Assembly: GCA_016707445.1 (NCBI GenBank)
Contig: JADJHR010000005.1
Location: 496,001-560,000, forward strand
Direction of reading: 5' to 3'
Source: Rubrivivax sp.
GTDB lineage: Bacteria; Pseudomonadota; Gammaproteobacteria; Burkholderiales; Burkholderiaceae_C
DNA length: 64,000 nt
Shown: one piece after another, positions 35,481-44,069 of the stretch
Layout: the number at the start of each line of letters is the position of its first letter
Position numbering within the stretch: position 1 is the first letter of the stretch
Made by a program: the position numbers and the translations under genes
The notes under the pieces: model-generated
Database searches by the model: none
Told to the model about the DNA's origin: nothing
Seen by the model: only the letters and a program-made list of their open reading frames with translations

Positions 35481-35823
35481 CCGGCGCCAATGCCATCGTC
35501 TGACGCTCCATCACTGTGGCGCGGTGCGATTGAAGGGCGCCCCTGTGCCGCAGCCGCGACGCCACCGCCGCTGCCACCGCATCCACCGAGGCCTGCCACG
35601 TTCGGGCCGTCGCGCTGACTGCCACAGGGCCGGTCCCCTGCACCAGAACCTCGACGTTGCAGCGCTTGTCGACGCCGCCTGCAGGACCGTTGACATCGTC
35701 CAGCCTGACCTTCATGCCTTCAACCAGCCCGTGCAGGCGCCCCAGCGCCTGGCGCAGCCTGTTCGACGTGAGCTGTTGCCATTGCTGGCCGTCACGGTCG
35801 TTGGATCGAGACTGAAGCTCCAT
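35419..35823 (-). CDS. HPF/RaiA-family ribosome-associated protein
   Basis: A protein of 134 aa with the core of the hibernation-promoting-factor fold: an early helix (LTSNRLRQALGRLHGLVEGMKVRL), DDVNGPAGGVDKRCNVEVLV, then the second helix (WQASVDAVAAAVASRLRHR). It resembles the product of 39771-40112. HPF proteins bind the 30S subunit in stationary phase. The last 35 residues are not family-like and overlap the broken dgkA in another frame, so the natural C-terminus may have been shorter. Confidence 0.72.
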   Translation of the reverse strand: MELQSRSNDRDGQQWQQLTSNRLRQALGRLHGLVEGMKVRLDDVNGPAGGVDKRCNVEVLVQGTGPVAVSATARTWQASVDAVAAAVASRLRHRGALQSHRATVMERQTMALAPVRARAVSKVAGVLSLRRPEP

Positions 35824-36016
35824 GATGGTGGTCTCGAGTCGTTGCGATAGCGAGACTCTCGCGGCTTAACACACTCTGTAAAAGCAGAATATCCATGACA
35901 TCAAGCTCGGAAACTACGAAGCGTTCGGCCCCATGCACATGTGCCGCGGAACACGGATCGGGCAGGCCCGCGACGTCCAAACCTAGCGATCGGCACTGTC
36001 GCAGGATCAGGCCCAC

Positions 36017-36850
36017 TCAGCCGCGATCGGGCTGCAAGGGGCTGACCGCCGTGCGGACGAAGCCCCGCTCGCGACCCGCAAAGTCCCAACGCTCGATGAG
36101 GCAGTAGGCCGCAGCCTCCGACGGGGTCAGCTTCGATCCACCTGTCGAAACGTGTGCTTCACCCCATCTCAACATGTTGACCGAGTTGGGCACCCCAGCG
36201 CGTGTGCGCGACGAGACGGCGGTGCCGGCCTGAACCACCCACAGTCGCCTGCCCAGGCTGTGCAGCGCCAGTGTATAGGGCAGGTGGATGTGCCCACCCA
36301 TCACCACGTCGGCCCCAGCGGCGGACCAGGCTCGCGTGGCAACGTCATGCCCCCGCAACAGGTTGGACCGGTCGCGAGCCTGGGTCACCGCCAAAGGCTG
36401 ATGGACCACCACCACCCGCAGCTGTCGCGGGTCGGCCGCGGACAGCAGCTTGGCCACTCGGTCGATCTGTGCCGATGACAATTCGCCGTTCTTGTGGCGC
36501 CATGGGCGCGTCGTGTTGACGCCGACAACCAGCAGATCGTCCGTCGTGTGCACCGGCTCCAGGTCCTGCCCGAACGCCGCGGCGAATCGCGCATAGGGGC
36601 GCGTCAGGCGGCTCCACAGGTCGAACAGCGCGATGTCGTGGTTGCCGGGAATGGCCAGGACCGGCGCACCCAGTCGTTCGACGAAGGCCTTCGCCGCGCG
36701 GAACTGCGCGGGCAGCGCGCGCTGCGTGATGTCTCCGGACAGCACCACCACGTCCGGCTGCTGCTGGGTTGCCAGGGCGACGAGGGCCTCGACCATCTGC
36801 GGCTGTTCGGTGCCGAAGTGGGTGTCGGAGACCTGCAGCAGGACACTCAT
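36017..36850 (-). CDS. metallophosphoesterase (CpdA-like)
   Basis: Calcineurin-like phosphoesterase of 277 aa with SDTHFG, SGDITQR, IPGNHD and GGHIHLP metal-binding motifs in order, and the VVHQPL histidine between. The arrangement resembles 3',5'-cyclic nucleotide phosphodiesterases of the CpdA class, though substrate cannot be assigned. Its start overlaps the lipid kinase stop as ATGA, so the pair is co-translated. Confidence 0.9.
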   Translation of the reverse strand: MSVLLQVSDTHFGTEQPQMVEALVALATQQQPDVVVLSGDITQRALPAQFRAAKAFVERLGAPVLAIPGNHDIALFDLWSRLTRPYARFAAAFGQDLEPVHTTDDLLVVGVNTTRPWRHKNGELSSAQIDRVAKLLSAADPRQLRVVVVHQPLAVTQARDRSNLLRGHDVATRAWSAAGADVVMGGHIHLPYTLALHSLGRRLWVVQAGTAVSSRTRAGVPNSVNMLRWGEAHVSTGGSKLTPSEAAAYCLIERWDFAGRERGFVRTAVSPLQPDRG

Positions 36851-37839
36851 GCGGCGCCCTCTGACGCGTTGGCCGCGCCCGCGGTATCAGGGGCTTGGAG
36901 CAGGTACAAGGGCTTGTCGAGCACACCGATGTCGATGGGCGCACGCATCTGTGCGACCTCGCCGTCGAACGCCACCGCCACCTCGCTGCGCCCAGGCGCG
37001 AGCCTGGGCTTCACCACCATGTGGTGGAACTCGAAGCTCTCTACACCCGCGGCGTCCCCGAGCCGGCCCATCGCGCCATGCAGCATCAGGCCGATCATCG
37101 ACAGCGTGCCGATGGGCCGCAGCATCAGCGCGGCTACGCTGCCGTGGCCGGGCGTGCCGGCCAGGGTGTCCGCCGGCTCGGCGCCGAACTGCTGCAGTTG
37201 CAGCCGGTTGTTGCCCACGAAGAGCGTCAAAGTTTGCACGTCACGAACCGTGGAGCCCAGTTCGATGTGCAGACGCAGCCGGCGCTGCGCGCGCAACAGC
37301 GTCGCACAGGCCGCCACGAACGCCACCCAGCGGCTGCGGCCGAAGCGGGCTTTGAAGGCCTCGCGGTCCTGCAACAGTTCGGGGTAGATGCCGAGGCTGG
37401 CGTTGACCAGGAAGATCCGGTCATTGATGGCGGCCACCTGCACCGGCATCGGTTGCGCCTCCAGCAGCAGCCGGGCCGCAGCGCTGGGTTCGGTGGGGAT
37501 GCCATGCGTCCTGGCAAAGTAGTTGAAGGTGCCGTACGGCACCACCCCCATGGCACAGCCCACGGCGTGCACGGCCTGCGCCACCGTGTTCAGGGTACCG
37601 TCGCCGCCGACGGCGACTACGGCCGTGCGGGTGGCGACGGCCCTTGTCGCAGCCTGGTGCACCACGCGGGTCAACTCGGCGGGGCTGCAGAACAGCAAGT
37701 CACCTCGCCGTCCACCAATCCGCAGCGCGGCTTCGACGACTTCGCGCTTTGCCTCCGCGTCGCTGCTGCCCGCTGCCGCATTGATGACAAACTGGAGCGG
37801 TGATGCGAGGTCGATCTCGGGGAAAGCGGCCATAGTCAT
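36847..37839 (-). CDS. diacylglycerol kinase-like lipid kinase (YegS/DagK family)
   Basis: A soluble lipid kinase-like protein of 330 aa. It has the NAAAGS phosphate-binding start, VAVGGDGTLNTVAQAV (the catalytic GGDGT motif near residue 77), and VVPYGTFNYFARTHGIP. Such enzymes phosphorylate diacylglycerol or related lipids. Co-translation with a phosphoesterase (ATGA) suggests a linked lipid or signalling step. It lies near a broken dgkA of an unrelated fold, which could make this the remaining such activity. Confidence 0.9.
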   Translation of the reverse strand: MTMAAFPEIDLASPLQFVINAAAGSSDAEAKREVVEAALRIGGRRGDLLFCSPAELTRVVHQAATRAVATRTAVVAVGGDGTLNTVAQAVHAVGCAMGVVPYGTFNYFARTHGIPTEPSAAARLLLEAQPMPVQVAAINDRIFLVNASLGIYPELLQDREAFKARFGRSRWVAFVAACATLLRAQRRLRLHIELGSTVRDVQTLTLFVGNNRLQLQQFGAEPADTLAGTPGHGSVAALMLRPIGTLSMIGLMLHGAMGRLGDAAGVESFEFHHMVVKPRLAPGRSEVAVAFDGEVAQMRAPIDIGVLDKPLYLLQAPDTAGAANASEGAA

Positions 37840-37847
37840 GGGCGCCT

Positions 37848-38367
37848 CTATGCCTTCTCCCGCGCCAACCGCTCGGCAAAGGAGATTCCGATGGCAGACA
37901 GTACGAAAGTGAAGTGAATGACAGCCACCATCGTCAATATCTGTATGTTCTCCAAACTCAGATCGCCACTCAAGTAAGTCTTCAACGCATGAACGCCTGA
38001 AATGGAGATGATGGCGAATGCGAGCTTCAACTTGAGGTTGTAGGTATTGACGTGGTCCAGCCAGTCAGGCTTCTTCATGTCCGCATTGTCAAAGTGTCCG
38101 GTGGTCACGAAGAGCGATACACCCGCCAGCGCCACCACCCAAACAAGCTGCGCCACCATTGTCATGTCCACCAGTTCAAGCACCTTGATGATGAGGTCGA
38201 TCCTTTCGAGGTCGCCGAACAGCAATGTGCTCATCAGCTTGTATGTTTCCAGCAGGAACTTTCCCAGAATGCCGAAAATGATCGCTACCAGACCCACATA
38301 GAAGAACAGCATGGTGAATCTCATGCCGTAGAGCAGCGACCCGACCCCTGAAAGTAGTTTTTTTCAT
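37848..38367 (-). CDS. UPF0114 (YqhA-like) membrane protein, start region with A7 tract
   Basis: Inner-membrane protein of the UPF0114 family with three to four helices; ELVDMTMVAQLVWVV and VIHFTFVLSAIGISF are typical. The clean frame begins at ATG 38324 (158 aa), but family-like residues LLSGVGSLLYG precede it in frame. An ATG at 38367 with AAGG ribosome site is followed by seven A; with six A it would join this segment and give MKKLLSGVGSLLYGMRF. So the true start is probably 38367, with either a homopolymer indel or transcriptional slippage. The function of the family is unknown. Confidence 0.8.
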
Positions 38368-38479
38368 TCTTACCTTGAATCAGAGCAGACGGTTACGTCA
38401 AACAGCGATCTGGCCGCAGCGCCCTGCGCCACGCGGGCCAGTTCGTCCAGGCGGCTGAGACAGACCTTGGCGGACGATC

Positions 38480-39566
38480 TCAATCCTGGCGCAGCAGGTC
38501 GCCGAAGACCGTGTGCTCATCGTCCCTGCGATCGGCGCTGGGCGCGTCGTACAGGACGAGCCAGCTTGGCCTGCGCCCCGACAACGCGCGTGGCAGGTCG
38601 CAGACCGCCTCGGCGCGGTTGGTGCCGCGCCCGTGCGGCAGCGAGACCGACTCGGTCAACGTCGCCTCAAAGCGAGCCGGCTCCCGGTTGGCTGCCAACA
38701 ACGGGGGAGCTGCAGGCCACTTGAAGTCGCGGATGTCGCCGTTCAGCACCATCGTCGGGCCGGCCAGCACGTAGAGGTCGTTGCCGGAGAAGTGCAGGTC
38801 TCGCACGCCCAGTCCGTCGAGCTGCAGGAATTGCTTGCGGATCAGCGCACCGCTGTCGTCCAAGGGCGCCAGGCGCAGTTGGTGACCCCGGGCCTCGACC
38901 GCGATCTCGATCAGCGCCGACCAACCGCGCAGCACCGGGCCACGCAAACCGAGCAGCAGCCGGCGGCCGTCCACCGCCAGGCCTTCGATGTCGAAGCCGT
39001 TGTCCTTGCCCCGGATGGCCATGTACGGTCCGAAGTGGGGGTCATCGGCAAGCGCACGGGTTAGCAGGCTTGTTTGCGCATCACCCTTCAGGCGCAGCGT
39101 CCTGCGGCCGTCTTGGGCCTGCCGCACCAGGCAGGGCTCGCCCTGGGCGTCGGGCTCGATGGGCAGGCAGGCCAGCAGGCGCCGATTGCCGTCCAGTGCC
39201 ACCTTGGCCAACCGATTGGCGTTGTCGGCTTGGTTTCGGTCCGGTTTGGCGTTCTTGCGCTTCAGGCGATGCGAGCCCACCACCCTGCGGAAGCCGTCGG
39301 CCACGGCCATGCCTTCCAGATCGGCCTCTTCCGCAGCCGTGCCGGGCAGATCCAGCAGATCGGCGAGCGGACAGTCGCGCACCTCGTCAAAGCGCAAGGC
39401 CTCGCGCCCCACGGGGTCGAGGCGGCGCAGGCGGTCCAGGCCGCAGGCTTCGTCGCCCGCCCCAGAGCCAGTCGCCGGTGAAGGCCGCCCCTGACAGATT
39501 GGATTGCACCAAGGAGTCAGTGGCGAACTGCAGACGGACGGCATGGGCGGTTCGAGCGTTGAGCAT
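38480..39566 (-). pseudogene. DUF3616-domain protein, 1-nt frameshift near the start
   Basis: The main frame encodes a DUF3616-type beta-propeller-like protein (LEGMAVADGFRRVVGSHRLKRK, DIEGLAVDGRRLLLGLRGPV, LFLQLDGLGVRDLHFSGNDLYVLAGPTM). It has no start of its own. The N-terminus MLNARTAHAVRLQFATDS...FTGDWLW begins at ATG 39566 (GGAG upstream) in another frame. The two join at a G4 tract (39460-39463, CCCC on the + strand), where deleting one G gives DWLWAGDEACGLDRL. It is either decayed or a homopolymer error. The biochemical role of the family is not known. Confidence 0.8.
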
Positions 39567-39770
39567 CGGGTGTTTCTCCAAAGGGTGACGTGCCTAGAAG
39601 GCTCGCGCGCTGCGACGCTTGCCAGCCGGAGCCGCCAAACCACGAAGTCTGCGGCCGAAGCTCGGTCCTGTGGTCAGGTTTATCCGATGTTCACGTTCTT
39701 GAAATGCTGCTTTTTCGGAATCCCCAGGGGACCCACATTCCGTCTGTCCATCAACCGCCGGAGATCCGTG

Positions 39771-40112
39771 ATGCAAGTGCTCTTCAAGTCCCGCCATCCG
39801 CAAGCCACTGACCTGCGCGATCTGACCGAACGCCGAGTTCGTTTCGTGCTGCGACGCCTGGGCTGGCTGGTGCCACGCGCCGAGGTGCAGATGTCGGACG
39901 TGAACGGACCGCGCGGCGGCATTGACAAGCGCTGCCAGGTGGAACTCCGGACCGATGGCGCAGGGTCGGTGGTCGTCGCCTCCGTCGCCAGCGATTGGCG
40001 CACTGCGCTGGACAACGCGCTGGCACGCGCTGCGCGTTTCCTCATGCGCCTGTGGCGCCGCGGAAGTGACTCCCGCCGCATGCGCCAACGCTTCATCAGG
40101 CACGAACGCTGA
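39771..40112 (+). CDS. HPF/RaiA-family ribosome-associated protein
   Basis: A protein of 113 aa with the HPF/sigma-54 modulation fold: MQVLFKSRHPQATDLRDLTERRVRFVLRRLG, then VQMSDVNGPRGGIDKRCQVELRTDG, the second helix (WRTALDNALARAARFLMRLWRR) and a basic tail. It is probably a ribosome-silencing factor made under stress. ATG 39771 follows CGGAGATCCGTG. It lies 28 nt before the BI-1 gene on the same strand. Confidence 0.82.
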   Translation: MQVLFKSRHPQATDLRDLTERRVRFVLRRLGWLVPRAEVQMSDVNGPRGGIDKRCQVELRTDGAGSVVVASVASDWRTALDNALARAARFLMRLWRRGSDSRRMRQRFIRHER

Positions 40113-40139
40113 ACTCGAACGACCCTAGGACTCGACACC

Positions 40140-40856
40140 ATGAACTCTATGACGCCCAACTCCTCGACTGCTCGCCCGCAGGCCTCGCACTCGGCGCCGA
40201 TCGTCGCAGGCAACGCGACACCCACGGATGTCGCCGGCACGAGCCGTGTGCTGCGTAACACGTACGCCTTGCTGTCGATGACGATGCTGTTCAGCGCGGC
40301 CATTGCCGCTGTCAGCGTTGCGTTCCAGCTGCCGGCGCCGGGCATCCTGCTCACCCTGGGCGGCTACTTCGGCCTGCTCTTTGCCGTCTACAAGTTCAAG
40401 AACAGCGGCTGGGCCTTGCCGGCGGTGTTTGCGCTGACGGGCTTCATGGGCTACTCGCTGGGACCGGTGTTGGCCAAGTCGCTGGCACTGCCCGGCGGTG
40501 CACAGGTCGTGACGCTGGCCCTGGCGGCCACAGGCGCCACCTTCCTGGCCTTGTCGGCCTGGGTCTTCACGTCTCGCCGCGACTTCAGCTTCTTGGGCGG
40601 CTTCCTGTTCGCCGGCATGGTCATCGCGCTGATCGCCGGCCTGGGCGCGGTGTTCCTCCAGGTTCCGGCATTGGGCCTGGCTGTGGCCGCGATGGTTGCG
40701 CTGCTGTCGGCGGGGCTGATCCTGTTCGAGACCAGCCGCATCGTCAACGGCGGCGAAACCAACTACGTGCTGGCCACCGTGGGCCTGTACGTCTCGATCT
40801 TCAACCTGTTCACGAGCCTGCTCAGCCTGTTCGGCTTCGGCAGCTCGGACGAATGA
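40140..40856 (+). CDS. yccA: Bax inhibitor-1/YccA family membrane protein
   Basis: BI-1 family inner-membrane protein of 238 aa with seven helices after a 40-residue polar N-terminus. TNYVLATVGLYVSIFNLFTSLLSLFG at the end and the ETSRIVNGG acidic/His-free loop are typical of YccA-type members, which modulate FtsH proteolysis in E. coli. The stop overlaps an ATG of the next frame by 4 nt. Confidence 0.92.
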   Translation: MNSMTPNSSTARPQASHSAPIVAGNATPTDVAGTSRVLRNTYALLSMTMLFSAAIAAVSVAFQLPAPGILLTLGGYFGLLFAVYKFKNSGWALPAVFALTGFMGYSLGPVLAKSLALPGGAQVVTLALAATGATFLALSAWVFTSRRDFSFLGGFLFAGMVIALIAGLGAVFLQVPALGLAVAAMVALLSAGLILFETSRIVNGGETNYVLATVGLYVSIFNLFTSLLSLFGFGSSDE

Positions 40857-40876
40857 ACCCTCACCAGGAACACACC

Positions 40877-41143
40877 ATGAAATGCCCCACCTGCACCGAC
40901 ACCGCACTCGTGATGAGCGATCGCCAGGGCGTCGAAATCGATTACTGCCCGCAATGCCGCGGCGTCTGGCTGGACCGCGGCGAACTCGACAAGCTGATCG
41001 AGCGATCGGGCGCGATGACGCCAGTTCCTGCCGCCAGCGCGTCAAAGCAATCACAGCCGCAATTCGCAGACTCCGACTACGAGCACGGCCGAAGCCAGCA
41101 AGGCAATCGCAGGAAGTCCTGGCTGAGCAACATCTTCGACTGA
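40877..41143 (+). CDS. TFIIB-type zinc-ribbon protein
   Basis: A protein of 88 aa that starts MKCPTCTDTALVMSDRQGVEIDYCPQCRGVWLDRGELDKLIER, the zf-TFIIB family, with two CxxC pairs binding zinc. The tail is polar. The ATG at 40877 has AGGA 8 nt upstream and is the family start; an in-frame ATG at 40853 overlaps the BI-1 stop and cannot be excluded. Confidence 0.88.
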   Translation: MKCPTCTDTALVMSDRQGVEIDYCPQCRGVWLDRGELDKLIERSGAMTPVPAASASKQSQPQFADSDYEHGRSQQGNRRKSWLSNIFD

Positions 41144-41176
41144 CCCGCGACCGGGGGCAGCCAACGGAGACCCATC

Positions 41177-41430
41177 ATGCGCGGTTAACCCTCGAACAGC
41201 CCGAAGGCGGCGGCCCGCATCGTCGCCCTGACCGTGGTCGCAGATGGCGACATCGGAGACGCCGAGATCGCGTGGCTCGACCGCATGGTCGTGCATGAGC
41301 AACTGGGCCTGACGCGGCATGAGTTGCACGCACTGCTGGACACCTTCTGCGAAGACTTGCTTTCGAACGGCCAGTTGCAATGGACCGACGCCTGCCCGGT
41401 GGACGAACGCACGCTGGCAGTCGGCCGCTC
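41177..41430 (+). pseudogene. TerB-like protein remnant
   Basis: ATG 41177 with GGAG upstream begins MRG and then meets TAA at 41186. In the same frame the sequence continues PSNSPKAAARIVALTVVADGDIGDAEIAWLDRMV and LLSNGQLQWTDACPVDERTLA, typical of TerB-fold (tellurite-resistance-like) proteins. Homology ends near 41425, where the − strand methyltransferase gene begins, so the 3' half is missing too. This is a decayed gene with an early nonsense codon and truncation. Confidence 0.68.
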
Positions 41431-41450
41431 GAACGTTCGAACGCCCGGGT

Positions 41451-42242
41451 TCAGTTGCGCTTGCGAAACACCACCAGGCGCTGCCATGGCAAGGTGCCCA
41501 CGGTGCGCTCCCACACCAACGTGTGCACGGCGGCTTCGCGTTTGATCTGGGCTTCGCTCATCTTGTGCAGTGCCTTGATCGGCACCTGCGGGTCTTCGGC
41601 TCGATACTCGACGAACACGAGCTGACCGCCTGGTTTGAGGGCGCGGACGATGCTGCCCAACACCTCGTACGGAAACGCCAGTTCGTGATAGACGTCGACC
41701 ATGATGGCCAGGTCCACCGACGATGCAGGCAGCCTGACGTCGTCCTCGGCACCGAGCAACGGCTGGATCTGTTTCAGGCCGCTTTGCCGCACCGTTTTTT
41801 GCAGCAGGGCCACCATTTCTGGCTGAACGTCCACCGCGAGCACCTTGCCGCCAGGCATGACGGCCGGCGCCATGCGCCGGGCCAGGTAACCCGTGCCTGC
41901 ACCGATGTCGGCCACCACCATGCCGGGCTTGAGTTGCAGGGCTGGCCCCAGCAGATCAGTGCGTTCCTCGCGCTCTCGCTCTTTGCGCTCGAGCCATGCG
42001 GCGCCCTGCCAGCCCATGACGCCCGCGATGTCGCGGCCCATGTAGCGTTTGCCGATGCCATCGGCGCCTGCCGGGACGCGGCTGTAGCGCTCGCTGAACT
42101 TGCCTGCGTCGGCGAGCACCAGGGTTGCCATGCACAGCAGCAAGGCACCCCACACCGCCGCCGACGCGCTCCGCGCCATTCGATTCACAGACCACCGCTC
42201 GCGTGTGAATGAACCGGAACTTCCCAATTCAAGTCGTTGCAT
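41451..42242 (-). CDS. exported class I SAM-dependent methyltransferase
   Basis: Methyltransferase of 263 aa with an N-terminal hydrophobic signal or anchor (SAAVWGALLLCMATLVLADA) and the SAM-binding motif VADIGAGTGYLARRM, then the DVYHEL and ALKPGGQLVFVEYR motifs. The chosen start shares TGATG with the stop of the SOUL gene; ATG 42179 would give a shorter leader. Methyltransferases of this exported type are rare enough to be notable. It is the third gene of the merR-SOUL-methyltransferase arm of the light-response cluster. Confidence 0.86.
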   Translation of the reverse strand: MQRLELGSSGSFTRERWSVNRMARSASAAVWGALLLCMATLVLADAGKFSERYSRVPAGADGIGKRYMGRDIAGVMGWQGAAWLERKEREREERTDLLGPALQLKPGMVVADIGAGTGYLARRMAPAVMPGGKVLAVDVQPEMVALLQKTVRQSGLKQIQPLLGAEDDVRLPASSVDLAIMVDVYHELAFPYEVLGSIVRALKPGGQLVFVEYRAEDPQVPIKALHKMSEAQIKREAAVHTLVWERTVGTLPWQRLVVFRKRN

Positions 42243-42856
42243 CAGCGCACTGCCAACCAGATCTCGTTGCGCCGCAGGAACCACGGCGTGAAGGGCGCGT
42301 TGTAGCGTGCCAGCACGGGTTCGCCTTGCGTGTCCACGCCCGCCGCTTGCAGGGCCGCCTTCAACTCGCCCAGGTGCTCGAGGTAGTTGGTCTGTGACCA
42401 GGTGCCCGAGTAGCGGATGACGGCCCAGGTGCCGGCGGGCACCAGACGCAGCTGCACGCGCGGGTCGATCGGCTCGGGCGCCGTCTCCAGCGTCACCCCC
42501 TTGGGCAGAACGAACTGCACCTGCATGCCGCCAGCCACGACGGCCTGGGTCACGGGCGCGGTCATGTCCATGCGGATTGGCGCCATGGTCGCGGCGGTCT
42601 GCGTCACCGGCGCTGTCATCGCAAACTTTTTCTCGCCCTTGTTCTTGCCGAAGATGTAGCCGGCCAGGATGGGGAAGGCCTGGCTGCCGGCATCTTCGGC
42701 CGAGGCGTCCAGCACCACCTCGGCCACGACGTAGGGCGAGTAGTGACGCAACTCGACGTTGTCGAAGGTCCTGATGACCTCGTATTCCGGTTCTTCGCTC
42801 GCGTGGCCGAGCAAGGGCATGGCAACGAGTGTGAGGGCAAGCAGGAAGCGATGCAT
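42242..42856 (-). CDS. SOUL-family heme-binding protein
   Basis: Exported SOUL/HBP-type protein of 204 aa. A signal peptide (MHRFLLALTLVAMPLLGHAS) precedes the fold: YEVIRTFDNVELRHYSPYVVAEV, FGKNKGEKKFAMTAPVTQT, and the C-terminal RYNAPFTPWFLRRNEIW. SOUL proteins bind heme or related tetrapyrroles and recur in bacterial light-response clusters. It lies 19 nt downstream of the merR gene. Confidence 0.93.
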   Translation of the reverse strand: MHRFLLALTLVAMPLLGHASEEPEYEVIRTFDNVELRHYSPYVVAEVVLDASAEDAGSQAFPILAGYIFGKNKGEKKFAMTAPVTQTAATMAPIRMDMTAPVTQAVVAGGMQVQFVLPKGVTLETAPEPIDPRVQLRLVPAGTWAVIRYSGTWSQTNYLEHLGELKAALQAAGVDTQGEPVLARYNAPFTPWFLRRNEIWLAVR

Positions 42857-42875
42857 GGGCAGGGTGCAGGTCGGC

Positions 42876-43967
42876 TTAGGGTTGGGGGGACAGGTGAGAT
42901 GAAGGCCGTGACGGGGGCAAGGACGGAGGCAACATCAGGCCTTCGTGCAAGGCCACATGTTCGAGTGCCGCCTCAAAACGGGCGCGCGAGCCGGACGCGA
43001 CTCGCCTCAAGTAGCCGTGGATCTCGGCGTCGGCCGTGTTGCGGTGCTCGCACTCGGCGCTGTAGGCCTCGAAGTGCGACAGCTGCACCAGCAGCTCGGC
43101 CACGTGGCGCGGGCACTCGCAGGCGATGGTCGACGACAGGCCCGCGAATTCGCCCAAGGCAGCATCGTCCCAGCGGCGCGGCGGCACCGGTTCATCCGAA
43201 CGCACGCGCTCATTCGCCGGGGGCTGCGATGCCGCGGCCACGATGGACAGGCCGTGCAGCCACTGCGCCACCACCGCATCGGGCTGCGGCTCTCGCAGCA
43301 AGGCGGTGCCGGCCGTAGCCAACGCGTCGCACACCGGTTCGGCGGCAAAACTGTAGAGCACCGCTCGCGGCACCCCCGCCAAGGCTGGTGCGGCCGCTTC
43401 AATGGCAGCCAGCCAGCCTTCGTGAAGCAGTGGTTCATGGACAAGCAGGGCATCGACGGCGGAGCCTCGCAACGCGGCAGAAGCCTGTGCGGCGTCTTCG
43501 AACGGCCCCAGCAGCGCCACGGGCCGGCCAATCCGGCGCAGCAGCGCGGGCCGCTGCAGCCGGGTGCCCAGCGCAGTACCAATCACCGCCAACCGCCAGG
43601 CTCGGGCGGACGGTAAGGGGCTCGCGTCCGGGTGCTCACCTTTCCGCGTGGCCGCCAGCGCATCGGCGTGCGTGGACGCCACGCGCTGCAACTGCAGCAT
43701 GTCCAGTGGCGCCAGGCTGCCGATGGCGTGACCCAGGTCCGACAGCTGCTTGATCAACGCCAGGCGTCGCACATCGTCGGCAGAGTAAAGCCGCTGGCCC
43801 CCAGGCGACAGCACGGGCTGCGCCAATCCGTAGCGGCGCTCCCAGACGCGCAGGGTCGCCACAGGCATGCGCAGCATGCGGGCTACCGCGCCGCTGCGGT
43901 GGAGCGATTCACCCCCAGTGCCCGTCGATGGCTGTGTGGACGGCAATGAAGAGCTACTTTTCATCAT
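42876..43967 (-). CDS. MerR-family regulator, LitR/CarH-like without the B12 ligand
   Basis: Regulator of 363 aa. The HTH is MerR type with the CarH/LitR hallmark (VARMLRMPVATLRVWERRYGL, then GQRLYSADDVRRLALIKQLSDLG). The middle follows the cobalamin-domain layout but lacks DxHxxG; it reads VIGTALGTRL. A C-terminal helical domain has CECPRH and SAECEH, a possible metal site. B12-dependent light sensing is therefore unlikely. ATG 43967 is followed by a second ATG, with AGGAG just upstream. It is divergent from the photolyase arm, so it is the likely regulator of the cluster. Confidence 0.9.
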   Translation of the reverse strand: MMKSSSSLPSTQPSTGTGGESLHRSGAVARMLRMPVATLRVWERRYGLAQPVLSPGGQRLYSADDVRRLALIKQLSDLGHAIGSLAPLDMLQLQRVASTHADALAATRKGEHPDASPLPSARAWRLAVIGTALGTRLQRPALLRRIGRPVALLGPFEDAAQASAALRGSAVDALLVHEPLLHEGWLAAIEAAAPALAGVPRAVLYSFAAEPVCDALATAGTALLREPQPDAVVAQWLHGLSIVAAASQPPANERVRSDEPVPPRRWDDAALGEFAGLSSTIACECPRHVAELLVQLSHFEAYSAECEHRNTADAEIHGYLRRVASGSRARFEAALEHVALHEGLMLPPSLPPSRPSSHLSPQP

Positions 43968-43976
43968 GTCTCCTAG

Positions 43977-44003
43977 TTGACTCTCTTTTGACTCGCTTGA
44001 TTC
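43977..44003. promoter_or_regulatory. direct repeats, probable MerR/LitR operator 1
   Basis: TTGACTC at 43977, TTGACTC at 43988 (11 bp on) and TTGATTC at 43997 lie in the merR leader. Direct repeats at 11-bp spacing are the known operator geometry of CarH-type regulators. Binding here would block merR expression. Confidence 0.6.
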
Positions 44004-44029
44004 TGACCCAGCAACCACTAATTTGTCCT

Positions 44030-44046
44030 ATGAACTCGTCATGAAC
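44030..44046. promoter_or_regulatory. direct repeat, probable operator 2
   Basis: ATGAAC at 44030 and again at 44041, 11 bp apart, in the divergent promoter region and nearer the photolyase arm. Confidence 0.5.
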
Positions 44047-44069
44047 CGTAAACGGGTAGCATTTAAGTC

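Noticed and set aside
41177..41430. TerB-like gene considered as intact with a later GTG start at 41234
   Set aside because: The ribosome site and family N-terminus sit before the TAA, and the 3' half is absent, so a remnant is the better reading.
43968..44069. Cobalamin riboswitch considered upstream of the MerR and photolyase genes
   Set aside because: No B12-box or long structured leader is seen; only short direct repeats.
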